Shown here piece after piece: positions 1 through 7,116 of a stretch of DNA of 64,000 nt (positions within the stretch are counted from its first letter, which is position 1; every line of letters starts with the position of its first letter). Under the pieces are notes generated by a model, which was not told the origin of the DNA, ran no database searches, and saw only the letters and a program-made list of their open reading frames with translations. The DNA comes from Sphingomonas sp. IC-11 (GTDB lineage Bacteria; Pseudomonadota; Alphaproteobacteria; Sphingomonadales; Sphingomonadaceae): contig NZ_JAJNDU010000006.1 in the NCBI RefSeq assembly GCF_021043365.1, positions 1-64,000 of the forward strand. The letters run 5' to 3'. The translations under genes and the position numbers were made by a program.

Positions 1-155
1 CGGACCCGGAGCCGCCGCCCACATGTCCCTTCATCTTGACCAACAATGTCAAAGAGCGACAAAAACCGACGCCTCGGCTAACCCCTTTTTCTCGGGGCGA
101 CCATGGCGCCTTGTTTTCGCTAACCGCCTCAGCAACCGTGCCGGCCACCGCTGCG
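1..155 (-). other. rRNA operon 5' leader with antitermination signals (partial)
   Basis: Read on the minus strand, this stretch has the order of elements of a bacterial rrn leader. A boxB-like hairpin lies at 82-97 (CCCC/GGGG stem). A boxA element lies at 42-58 and reads CGCTCTTTGACATTGTT, close to the E. coli boxA GCTCTTTAACA. A boxC-like CATGTGGGC lies at about 17-25. These bind the NusA/NusB/NusE antitermination complex in known rRNA operons. The leader runs off the left edge, so the 16S gene is expected just outside. No protein gene is visible here. That it is an rrn leader is inference from element order and sequence match. Confidence 0.8.
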
Positions 156-163
156 GTGACACC

Positions 164-192
164 CATCTAGGCGGACCGCCCCCAACCGTCAA
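164..192 (-). promoter_or_regulatory. sigma-70 promoter of the rRNA operon
   Basis: On the minus strand a -35 box TTGACG (187-192) and a -10 box TAGATG (164-169) are separated by exactly 17 bases, followed by a GC-rich discriminator. An A-rich stretch just upstream of the -35 box could serve as an UP element. The promoter sits directly ahead of the boxB/boxA leader, which is the expected arrangement for an rrn promoter. Bases 193-463, between this promoter and the end of the aldo/keto reductase gene, hold nothing else I can identify. Confidence 0.75.
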
Positions 193-463
193 CAGGTTTT
201 TCCGGCAGCCGTCAGATTTCATAAAAAAGTGGCTGCTTCCTCGAGAGTTACGAGGCGCCTGTCCGACGGAGACCCTTCTATTCAAGGCCATCGCATGTCC
301 GAGACTCGCCGTGCTTTTGGGAGGCTGCAGGGGTGAATCTGACCGAGCACGCGAATCTCGCCCGCGATTCCGACGATATCCTCCGAATCTGGACCGGAGG
401 CTCCTTTCAGCTGCGCGTTTCGATTCGAGCTGGCGCATCGACGCGAGCTCGAATCGAGCGGTG

Positions 464-1444
464 TCATTGGAAGCCGACCACCGCGTGCGGCACGTACGCC
501 TGCTCGAGGCGACGCAGTTCCTCATCGTTCAGAACGATGTCGAGAGCAGCGACGGCATCCTCCAGATGGCCTTCCTTCGAGGCGCCGACGATCGGGGCAG
601 ACACAACCGACTTCGACAAGACCCATGCCAGTGCGATCTGCGCGCGTGGCACGCCGCGTTCAGCCGCTACAGCGGCCACCGCTTCGACCACCTTCCTGTC
701 CGCGTCGGCAGTATGGGCGAAGAGCGTCTGGCCGAACTTGTCGGTCTCCGACCGACTGGTTGATTCCCCCCAGTCTCGTGTCAGCCGCCCGCGTGCCAGC
801 GGGCTCCACGGAATGACTCCGATACCCTCCGCTTCGCACAGCGGGAGCATTTCGCGCTCTTCCTCCCGATAAAGCAGGTTCAGATAATTCTGCATGGTGA
901 CGAAGCGCGTCCATCCGTTCGCGTCAGCCGTGTGCAGCATGGTCGCGAATTGCCAAGCGTACATCGAGGACGCACCTATATAGCGCGCCTTTCCGGCCTT
1001 CACGACGTCGTGGAGCGCCTCCAGTGTCTCCTCGATCGGCGTTTCATAGTCGAAACGGTGGATCTGATAGAGATCGACATAGTCGGTCCCGAGGCGCGTC
1101 AGACTGGCATCGATTTCCTGCATGATCGCCTTGCGGCTCAAGCCAGCGCCATTGGGACCGGGCCGCATCCGGCCATGCACCTTCGTGGCGATGACCACCT
1201 CCTCGCGGCGGGTGAACTCCTTCAGCGCTCGCCCTACGATCTCCTCGGAGCTGCCGTCGGAATAGACGTTAGCGGTATCGAAGAAGTTGATCCCTGCCTC
1301 GATCGCCTGGCGCAGCAGTGGACGACTTTGCTCCTCCGGAAGGGTCCATTCATGATTGCCGCGCCCGGGATCCCCGAAGGTCATGCAACCGAGACAAAGC
1401 CGCGACACGTCCAAGCCCGTGGCGCCAAGCTTCACATATTCCAT
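464..1444 (-). CDS. Aldo/keto reductase
   Basis: A 326-residue cytoplasmic NADPH-dependent carbonyl reductase of the aldo/keto reductase superfamily (TIM barrel). The N-terminus MEYVKLGATGLDVSRLCLG and the segment FFDTANVYSDGSSEEIVG carry the family pattern with the catalytic Asp and Tyr (about D52 and Y57). The catalytic Lys lies in ATKVHGRM and the His in YQIHRFD. SPLARGRL follows, and a cofactor-phosphate loop is near the C-terminus. A GGGAGAGG ribosome site precedes the ATG. It is last in a minus-strand run after the 82-residue protein and the hemerythrin gene, which hints at a stress or detoxification role. The true substrate cannot be told from sequence. Confidence 0.92.
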   Translation of the reverse strand: MEYVKLGATGLDVSRLCLGCMTFGDPGRGNHEWTLPEEQSRPLLRQAIEAGINFFDTANVYSDGSSEEIVGRALKEFTRREEVVIATKVHGRMRPGPNGAGLSRKAIMQEIDASLTRLGTDYVDLYQIHRFDYETPIEETLEALHDVVKAGKARYIGASSMYAWQFATMLHTADANGWTRFVTMQNYLNLLYREEEREMLPLCEAEGIGVIPWSPLARGRLTRDWGESTSRSETDKFGQTLFAHTADADRKVVEAVAAVAAERGVPRAQIALAWVLSKSVVSAPIVGASKEGHLEDAVAALDIVLNDEELRRLEQAYVPHAVVGFQ

Positions 1445-1588
1445 CCGGCCTCTCCCGATGATCCTGCCGCGCTATCGTTGATCAGAACAAACGCTGGCGG
1501 CCAAGCGAAAGGTCGTGCAGCCAGAGCGCGCCCGCGACCATAAGGCACCCGCGGAATGCTACGCGGTAGAAACAGCTGTGACCGACCT

Positions 1589-1837
1589 TTATTCGGTCGA
1601 GGCTGAGTTGGGCTGCTCCCCCGTCTTCTCATCGCCGAGTTGGCCGGTGCCATGATAGGCGCGTCCCGACTGCCCGCCGTCGAAATGGCCGCCCTTCTTC
1701 CCGGTGTGTGGATTGGGGTAGGCGCCGCCCTGGCTTTCACCGCTGCTATCCCGCCGGCTGGCGACCTCCCCATTCTCATCGGGAACGTGCGGCTTGGTTC
1801 CGCTGCCATCGGCCTGCATCGGCTGTTTATCGGTCAT
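1589..1837 (-). CDS. Small hydrophilic, probably disordered protein
   Basis: An 82-residue protein beginning MTDKQPMQADGSG. It is rich in Gly, Asp, Glu, Ser, Gln and His, with no hydrophobic segment, so it is probably unstructured and cytoplasmic. The start was chosen because GGAGG stands five bases before this ATG; an in-frame upstream ATG at 1879 lacks such a site. It lies 67 bases downstream of the hemerythrin gene on the same strand and may be co-transcribed from its general-stress promoter. I do not recognise a named family. Low-complexity hydrophilic proteins of this kind are often stress-induced in alphaproteobacteria, but a function here would be a guess. Confidence 0.7.
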   Translation of the reverse strand: MTDKQPMQADGSGTKPHVPDENGEVASRRDSSGESQGGAYPNPHTGKKGGHFDGGQSGRAYHGTGQLGDEKTGEQPNSASTE

Positions 1838-1904
1838 ATCATCCTCCAGAATCTCGCGGGCGCGCGTTGGCGGACTCATGGTGCCATGGGCCCGGCCGGA
1901 ACAT

Positions 1905-2477
1905 TCAGGCCAGCTTGAAACCTTCCTTGTTCATCGCGGCGGTGATGTGCTTGTTCTGCTCCTCGGTGAGCTTTGAACTCAGCCGCGGGAACAGGTCATT
2001 CTCCTCTTCCCGCATGTGGCTTTCGATCATGGCGCGAAACTCCTTCAGCTTCGGCAGCCAGTTCGGGTCGTCTTTGGGCATCTCCCCCAAGTCGAAGAAA
2101 TACTGCTTCACGTAGCCGTGTTCGTGATGGAGGTGATCCGCAGCCTCCGTCAGCCCGTGATCGCGCATCATCGCATACACAACATTCTCTTCCTGGAAGG
2201 CGTGTTTGCTGATGGCGTGCTTCAGCTGCGTCAGCAGCATTGTCCGACGCGCAACTGCCGTGTCCTCAGTCTCCTCCAGGAGATCGAAGATCTTCAGTGC
2301 TGCCGCATGCTCCGCCGCCAGTGCCTTGTCCCAGTTTCCGGCGAACATCGTCGGGGCCTGCACTGCCGACTTTCGCAGCAGGTTCGCTGCCAAGCCGATC
2401 GCAATTCCAGCCGCGGCACCGATCGCCGCCGTCTGCCGGTTCGTGCCCGTGCCTGACACATTGCCTGATGTCGCCAT
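1905..2477 (-). CDS. Hemerythrin domain-containing protein
   Basis: A 190-residue protein. An N-terminal region with a short hydrophobic Gly/Ala-rich segment (about residues 15-35) precedes a hemerythrin-like four-helix bundle. Iron-ligand-type residues are visible: AEHAAALKIF, HAFQEENVVY, HHEHGYVKQYF and SHMREEENDLFP, giving the spaced His/Glu pattern of the HHE family. Such proteins bind a di-iron centre and are linked to oxygen, nitric oxide or oxidative stress handling. The ATG at 2477 follows AGAGGAGCAGG, which decided the start over an upstream ATG. A consensus general-stress promoter lies 26 bases upstream (2503-2527), supporting stress induction. Confidence 0.9.
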   Translation of the reverse strand: MATSGNVSGTGTNRQTAAIGAAAGIAIGLAANLLRKSAVQAPTMFAGNWDKALAAEHAAALKIFDLLEETEDTAVARRTMLLTQLKHAISKHAFQEENVVYAMMRDHGLTEAADHLHHEHGYVKQYFFDLGEMPKDDPNWLPKLKEFRAMIESHMREEENDLFPRLSSKLTEEQNKHITAAMNKEGFKLA

Positions 2478-2502
2478 GTTCCTGCTCCTCTGCTGGAGTA
2501 GC

Positions 2503-2527
2503 AACGACAAGCCGTGCGGGGTGTTCC
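2503..2527 (-). promoter_or_regulatory. Putative EcfG (general stress sigma factor) promoter
   Basis: On the minus strand GGAAC (2523-2527) is followed after exactly 16 bases by CGTT (2503-2506). This equals the GGAAC-N16/17-CGTT consensus for the PhyR/NepR/EcfG-controlled general stress sigma factor of alphaproteobacteria. It lies 26 bases upstream of the hemerythrin start codon, a suitable distance for transcription initiation. The spacing and motif are seen directly; use by EcfG is inferred. Confidence 0.7.
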
Positions 2528-2687
2528 TGCCGCGATGATCGCTGCGCTGCTTTCTGCCTAACGTAGATCAAGGGGACGCGCCGGTGGGTAGTTGCGAGCC
2601 TTGATCTGAAGCAAGTGGCGGAACCCAAGATGGCGTTCCGACTTGAAGGCGTCAGGCGAGCAACGCCGCTCGCATGGGAGCCCTTGC

Positions 2688-3836
2688 ATGCTGGCGATGA
2701 ACTATCGCGGACCCTATCGCGTCCGTGCCGACGAGAAACCGATGCCGCAGATCCTTCACCCGGAGGACGCCATTGTCCGTGTGACCCGATCGTGCATCTG
2801 CGGATCGGACCTGCACCTCTACCACGGAATGGTTCCGGACACGCGAATCGGGATGACCTTCGGGCATGAGTTCTGCGGGATCGTGGAACAGGTCGGGCCG
2901 GAAGTCCGCAACCTGAAGCCAGGCGATCATGTGCTCGTGCCGTTCAACATCGCGTGCGGCAAATGTCATTTCTGCCAGCAGGGCCTGTACGGCAACTGCC
3001 ACGAATCGAACGCCCAGGCGACGGCGGTAGGCGGCATCTTCGGCTATTCGCATACCGCAGGCGGCTATGACGGTGGCCAAGCCCAATATGTCCGCGTGCC
3101 CTATGCCGACGTCGGACCGATGGTGATCCCGGACTGGATGGACCCGGACGATGCGGTCCTGCTCACCGATGTCGTGCCGACAGGCTACCAGGCGGCCGAG
3201 ATGGGCGGCATCCAGCCGGGCGACACCGTGGTGGTGTTCGGCGCTGGCCCCGTGGGGCTGATGGCGGCGCGTTCCGCCTGGCTGTTCGGCGCCGGACGGG
3301 TGATCGTGATCGACCATCTCGATTATCGGCTGGAATTCGCACGCGTCTTCGCCCCTGCGGAAGTGTACAATTTCCGCGAGATCGACGACGTCGTCGTGTT
3401 CCTGAAGAAGCAGACGGACTCACTTGGCGCGGATGTCTGTATCGATGCGGTAGGCGGCGATGCTGCGGGCAATGCCCTGCAATATGTATTCGGCACCAAG
3501 CTGAAGCTGGAGGCCGGGAACGCCATCGCGCTCCACTGGGCGATCAACTCCGTGAAAAAGGGCGGGATCGTGTCGATCGTCGGCGTTTACGGCCCGACGG
3601 GTAACATGATCCCGATCGGCAATGTCGTGAACAAGGGCATCACCGTTCGCGCCAATCAGGCGTCGGTGAAGCGGCTGCTGCCCCGGCTGGTGGACCACAT
3701 CAAGGCCGGGCACCTCAATCCCAAGGCCATGATCACCCATCGCGTTCCGCTGACCGACATCGCGGATGCTTACCACATGTTCTCGGCGAAGCTCGACGGC
3801 TGCATCAAGCCGGTGCTGCTGCCGAACGGCCAGTGA
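2688..3836 (+). CDS. Zinc-dependent alcohol dehydrogenase (formaldehyde dehydrogenase-like)
   Basis: A 382-residue MDR-family dehydrogenase. Catalytic zinc residues appear in CICGSDLHLYHG and GHEFCGIVE. The four structural-zinc cysteines are in ACGKCHFCQQGLYGNC, and the Rossmann nucleotide-binding loop is VFGAGPVGLMAARS. The overall pattern is nearest to glutathione-independent formaldehyde dehydrogenase-like enzymes that oxidise aldehydes or alcohols with NAD. The start at 2688 (MLAMNYRGPYRVR) follows GGGAG with 7-base spacing and matches the usual family N-terminus; an ATG at 2643 would add 15 atypical residues. A 185-residue protein follows after 13 bases, so the two are likely co-transcribed. 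Confidence 0.9.
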   Translation: MLAMNYRGPYRVRADEKPMPQILHPEDAIVRVTRSCICGSDLHLYHGMVPDTRIGMTFGHEFCGIVEQVGPEVRNLKPGDHVLVPFNIACGKCHFCQQGLYGNCHESNAQATAVGGIFGYSHTAGGYDGGQAQYVRVPYADVGPMVIPDWMDPDDAVLLTDVVPTGYQAAEMGGIQPGDTVVVFGAGPVGLMAARSAWLFGAGRVIVIDHLDYRLEFARVFAPAEVYNFREIDDVVVFLKKQTDSLGADVCIDAVGGDAAGNALQYVFGTKLKLEAGNAIALHWAINSVKKGGIVSIVGVYGPTGNMIPIGNVVNKGITVRANQASVKRLLPRLVDHIKAGHLNPKAMITHRVPLTDIADAYHMFSAKLDGCIKPVLLPNGQ

Positions 3837-3849
3837 GCGGAGAGGTACG

Positions 3850-4407
3850 ATGACAAAGCAACTGGTCGACACGTCCAAGATCCCCGGCTGGGGCGTGGAT
3901 GCGGATCCGAAGAACAATCCCACCTATCCGATCCGCCATATCGAGGACCAAAAGGACCGCGGGCTCACCTGGACGCGCCCGTCGCAACAGATTCCTCAGG
4001 TCGAAGTGCTGCGATCGATCGAGCATAATCGCCTGCCGGCGGTGATCGGCACGTCGACGCCGCCGAGCGGTCTGTCCGGTGCGATCCGCCGCTACGCGTT
4101 TCGCCGCAGCGAATCCGACTGGTGGCACTGGCTGCTGTTGATGGGTGCCGACCGGATCAATGTGGTCGAAGGCGTGGTGGAAGATCTCACGCGCGGCAAG
4201 CTGCCCAACATCCCCGGTGAAATGGGCGCGCGTTCGGAGTGGCAGCACAACAAGAAAGGGTTCGTGCTGAAGGCTGGTGCCACCCTGGCCGTGGGAATCG
4301 CGCTGGTCGCGGCGTTCCGTCGCGGCGGATCTCGGCGGGACAATCAGCCCGCGCCGGCAGTGGCGACGCCGACAGATCCGGACTCGGTGCCACACATCCC
4401 GTATTGA
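3850..4407 (+). CDS. Conserved hypothetical protein with one membrane segment
   Basis: A 185-residue protein of unknown function. The N-terminal two thirds are soluble and contain a Trp-rich segment (SDWWHWLLLMGADR) and the phrase HNKKGFVLKAGATLA. One hydrophobic stretch (about residues 140-160, AGATLAVGIALVAAF) is followed by Arg residues, suggesting a single C-terminal membrane anchor. The tail is Pro-rich. Start at 3850 is set by AGAGG seven bases upstream. It lies 13 bases behind the alcohol dehydrogenase and probably shares its transcript. I do not recognise a domain. Confidence 0.75.
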   Translation: MTKQLVDTSKIPGWGVDADPKNNPTYPIRHIEDQKDRGLTWTRPSQQIPQVEVLRSIEHNRLPAVIGTSTPPSGLSGAIRRYAFRRSESDWWHWLLLMGADRINVVEGVVEDLTRGKLPNIPGEMGARSEWQHNKKGFVLKAGATLAVGIALVAAFRRGGSRRDNQPAPAVATPTDPDSVPHIPY

Positions 4408-4491
4408 GCGGCGCGACCTTAACGGGGAAGCAAGGCGTCGGCGCTACCCTGCCTGATGGCTGATCAGCGCCTCCCAACATCCACAAAATCG

Positions 4492-4521
4492 AAAGGCCGC
4501 CCTCTTGCGAGAGCGGCCTTT
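4492..4521. terminator. Hairpin terminator, usable on both strands
   Basis: AAAGGCCGC (4492-4500) pairs perfectly with GCGGCCTTT (4513-4521) around a 12-base spacer that itself contains CTCT/AGAG. It lies between the plus-strand dehydrogenase operon and the tiny minus-strand reading frame at 4548-4619. Because the stem ends in AAA/TTT it can act as an intrinsic terminator for either direction. Confidence 0.75.
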
Positions 4522-4547
4522 CCATTGTCAGCCATTCGCGGCTCTCG

Positions 4548-4619
4548 TCAGGCGAGAACCTCCGCGGCGGAGGTCACGTCCATCAGACTTGCCGCGAGCG
4601 GCGTGAGACAATGAGACAT
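4548..4619 (-). CDS. Candidate 23-residue small protein or leader peptide
   Basis: On the minus strand a very strong ribosome site, AAAGGAGGTGG, stands ahead of an ATG opening a 23-codon frame, MSHCLTPLAASLMDVTSAAE plus VLA. The stop codon is followed after about 25 bases by the bidirectional terminator at 4492-4521, so the unit looks like a complete short gene. No downstream gene is served on this strand before the terminator, which argues against a classical attenuator leader. Function is unknown, and it could also be part of a small RNA. Upstream, bases 4620-4896 hold no gene I can support. Confidence 0.4.
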   Translation of the reverse strand: MSHCLTPLAASLMDVTSAAEVLA

Positions 4620-4962
4620 TCGACCACCTCCTTTCCGTTGTTGAACGATAACAGGAATGTGGGACGCCCGCCCGTGTTTTCAATAGCTTGTCCATAGTCG
4701 CGATCGGCAACGTCGGCGGATCGTACATGCAACGCAGGCGCCCGCGGCCGGGATCAGCCAGCGCGGCAATGTCTCTGACGTAGAAGCGCGGGCGAACAAG
4801 GCTGCAATCCGCCCGCCGGCGGTGAGGCTGCATCACTCGGCGTGACCTGTCTGCAACAGTATTGCTCAGCCCAAGGCGAGGCCCACGCAGTCTGGTTTGC
4901 GGGATTCATCACAATCTATGTTGAAGCCTGAAACTCCACCGTCTCTCAGGCATTTAGCTGGC

Positions 4963-5199
4963 ATGCCGAGCTATGTCTTCCGTGTCCGTACCCCTGACAA
5001 CGTCACCCATCGTGTGCAACGTGATGAACTGCCTGACCTCGACGCGGCTATGGCTCATGCGCAACGCTTTGCCCGCACACTGGTGCGCACCCCAGTGCGC
5101 CGCGGGCAGCGGACGATTGGCGGCAGCGTCGACGTGGAAATCGCCGATCGGGCCATCGCCCGCCTTTTGCTGAGCGAAGTGGCCTATCAGATTTCCTGA
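4963..5199 (+). CDS. DUF6894-like small protein
   Basis: A 78-residue protein starting MPSYVFRVRTPDN, followed by DELPDLDAAMAHAQRFARTL. This beta-beta-alpha layout, with an E-L-P-D-L-x-A-A element, is typical of the small DUF6894 family common in alphaproteobacteria. The start is uncertain: 4963 fits the family, but in-frame ATGs lie at 4897 and 4918 and no strong ribosome site marks any of them. Function is unknown. It stands alone, 79 bases upstream of the HAD phosphatase. Confidence 0.6.
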   Translation: MPSYVFRVRTPDNVTHRVQRDELPDLDAAMAHAQRFARTLVRTPVRRGQRTIGGSVDVEIADRAIARLLLSEVAYQIS

Positions 5200-5278
5200 G
5201 GCGATCCGCGCAACGGTTGGCGCGGCGCACCGGCGCCCCTTTTGACATTCGCCCGTGCGGCATTGCACGGCACAGGCG

Positions 5279-5971
5279 ATGACTAAGACGCCGCCGGTCC
5301 CGCTCGCGATCTATGACCTTGACCGCACCATCACCAGCCTTCCCACCTGGACGCCCTATCTGCTGTTTGCTGCGCGGCGGCTCGAGCCGGCCCGGCTCGC
5401 GCTGCTGCCGGCCGTGGTCGCCTCCGCCGCTACGCGATCGCTCGGTATCATGAACCGTGACCAGTTGAAGGAGGCGATGCATCGCCTGCTCCTGGGCCCC
5501 GCCGTGCCGCCGGACCGGCTGGCGAAGGTATCCGAAGCGTTCGCCGAATGGATCGTGCGCAATCACGTCCGCCCGGGTGCGCGCGCGCAATTGACCGCCG
5601 ACAAAGGAGAGGGGCGGCGCATCGTCATCGCCACCGCGGCGCACCGCTTCTACGCGGAGCCGATCGCACGCCGCCTGGGTGTCGCAGATCTGGTCGCAAC
5701 CGAGGCTTCGCGCGGGGCCGGTGGCGACATCTTACCGGCGCTGAGCGGCCCGAACTGCTACGGTTCGGCAAAGCACGCCATGATCACCGCATGGTTCGCG
5801 CGCAGCGGGATGGACCGTGCCAACACGCACATCCGCTTCTATTCCGACCATGCGACCGATCAGCCGACCTTCGAGTGGGTGGACGAGCCAGTAGCAGTCA
5901 ATCCGCACCGCAAGTTGCGCGCCTTGGCCGGCGAGCGCGGCTGGCAGATCGCGGACTGGGGGGCCGGCTAA
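5279..5971 (+). CDS. HAD-family (subfamily IB) phosphatase
   Basis: A 230-residue haloacid-dehalogenase-type phosphatase. Motif I is DLDRTIT (nucleophile and acid Asp, about residues 13 and 15). Motif II is VIATAAHRFY (Thr/Ser position), and motif III/IV is YSDHATDQPTFEW with acidic metal ligands. This layout and the inserted helical cap match the phosphoserine-phosphatase-like IB group, which often acts on phosphorylated lipid or headgroup intermediates. It ends four bases inside the convergent glycerophosphotransferase gene. Given its neighbours it may dephosphorylate an intermediate of the lipid/envelope pathway encoded at 5968-12520; that is inference. Confidence 0.85.
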   Translation: MTKTPPVPLAIYDLDRTITSLPTWTPYLLFAARRLEPARLALLPAVVASAATRSLGIMNRDQLKEAMHRLLLGPAVPPDRLAKVSEAFAEWIVRNHVRPGARAQLTADKGEGRRIVIATAAHRFYAEPIARRLGVADLVATEASRGAGGDILPALSGPNCYGSAKHAMITAWFARSGMDRANTHIRFYSDHATDQPTFEWVDEPVAVNPHRKLRALAGERGWQIADWGAG

Positions 5972-7116
5972 GCGCCGCCGAAGCGCGTCACAATGGCGGC
6001 CGCTGCGCGCGCGGACGCGGGCTGATCGGTCAGCGAAAAGGTTGCTGCGAAGGCGGCTTCCTGCGCCGCGCGGAAGCGGTCAGGTTCGCGGACGGCGCGG
6101 TCCAGCGCACCCGGCAATTCCCGGATGTCGCCGATCACTTCCCCCAGACGCCAATGTGCAAAATCGGGGCTGTCCTGCCATTCCGCCTTGCTCGCATCGA
6201 GAAAGATCGCGGGGCGCGGGCGCACGATCCATTCGTAGATCTGGCTGCTGGCGTCGCCGAGGTAGATGTCCGCGCCGCGCGTATATGTCATGTCCACCGA
6301 AGCTTCGCTGCCCATGTCGACATGAATATTGGGCAAGCTGCGATAACGCTCTGCAACGTCGCGGCGCCAGTGCACCACGCGGTGCTCGACGGAGGCGTGG
6401 ACCCGTCGCTGCGCCAGCATCACATGGGGCGCGACCACCAGATTGTAGTCCGATTGCGCTGCAAACCAGGCAACCACATCCTCGCCCATCGAATACCAGG
6501 ATGAGAGCAAGGGATCGAAGTGCGGGTTGTACAGCACCGTTGGTCGATCATTGGCGAACAGGCGCGGCGGCGGCCCGTTATCGATCGTATCGAACTTCGG
6601 ATAACCGACGATGACGTGATTGTCGGGCGTGATCAGGCCGGCGGCGAGCATCCTGTCGCGTACCTTCGCACCGGAAAGAAGCACGAGATCAAACCCGCGC
6701 ATCACCGCCCGGAAGCCGACGGACCGGTCGCCTGCGCCGTGCGGGATCCACACATATTTTAGCTGATCGAGTCCGAAGCGGTCGCGCAGCAGAAGCGAGG
6801 TGGTTTCGGGCACCACAAGCACATCGAGCGCGGCAAAAGCCGGTAGGTTCTCGCGAAGCGTCGCGATGCGCCGAAATGGTGCGACAAAGCGCAGCGCCCG
6901 GTCCAGCGCCGCAGCGACTTTCCCGATCTTCAGGGAAACGAACCTCACCTTTGCCGCTGCAGCGCCCAGAAGCGCGCGAACTTCGCGTTCCTGCTCCGCA
7001 GACGAGGTGAGAACCACCGCCTCCACCTGAGGATAGCGCACGATCTCCCCGATCACGGGCGCTGTATGGCGGATCTGATGCAGGGCGTCGTGGTTGAAGA
7101 GAAAACCTACCTTCAT
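5968..7116 (-). CDS. CDP-glycerol glycerophosphotransferase-like protein (second copy)
   Basis: A 382-residue GT-B-fold protein resembling the CDP-glycerol:polyglycerolphosphate glycerophosphotransferases (PF04464, TagB/TagF group). Family features are WIPHGAGDRSVGF in the middle, YNPHFDPLLSSWYSMGED, VVAPHVML, and near the C-terminus ADIYLGDASSQIYEW followed by RPRPAIFLDA. No signal peptide or membrane span is visible, so it likely acts at the cytoplasmic face of the inner membrane. Its ATG overlaps the stop of its paralogue at 7113-8237 by four bases (ATGA), implying translational coupling. Gram-negative relatives attach polyol phosphate to capsule or lipid carriers; the acceptor here is unknown. 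Confidence 0.8.
   Translation of the reverse strand: MKVGFLFNHDALHQIRHTAPVIGEIVRYPQVEAVVLTSSAEQEREVRALLGAAAAKVRFVSLKIGKVAAALDRALRFVAPFRRIATLRENLPAFAALDVLVVPETTSLLLRDRFGLDQLKYVWIPHGAGDRSVGFRAVMRGFDLVLLSGAKVRDRMLAAGLITPDNHVIVGYPKFDTIDNGPPPRLFANDRPTVLYNPHFDPLLSSWYSMGEDVVAWFAAQSDYNLVVAPHVMLAQRRVHASVEHRVVHWRRDVAERYRSLPNIHVDMGSEASVDMTYTRGADIYLGDASSQIYEWIVRPRPAIFLDASKAEWQDSPDFAHWRLGEVIGDIRELPGALDRAVREPDRFRAAQEAAFAATFSLTDQPASARAAAAIVTRFGGA

Noticed and set aside
23..763. Plus-strand frame over the rrn leader and the end of the aldo/keto reductase gene
   Set aside because: It covers the rRNA promoter and leader and is antisense to a well-recognised enzyme; no ribosome site or domain.
4528..4836. 102-codon minus-strand frame over the tiny gene at 4548-4619
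   Set aside because: No ribosome site; it reads through the strong Shine-Dalgarno region of the smaller frame and has no recognisable domain. Part of its N-terminal half looks protein-like, but not enough to call.
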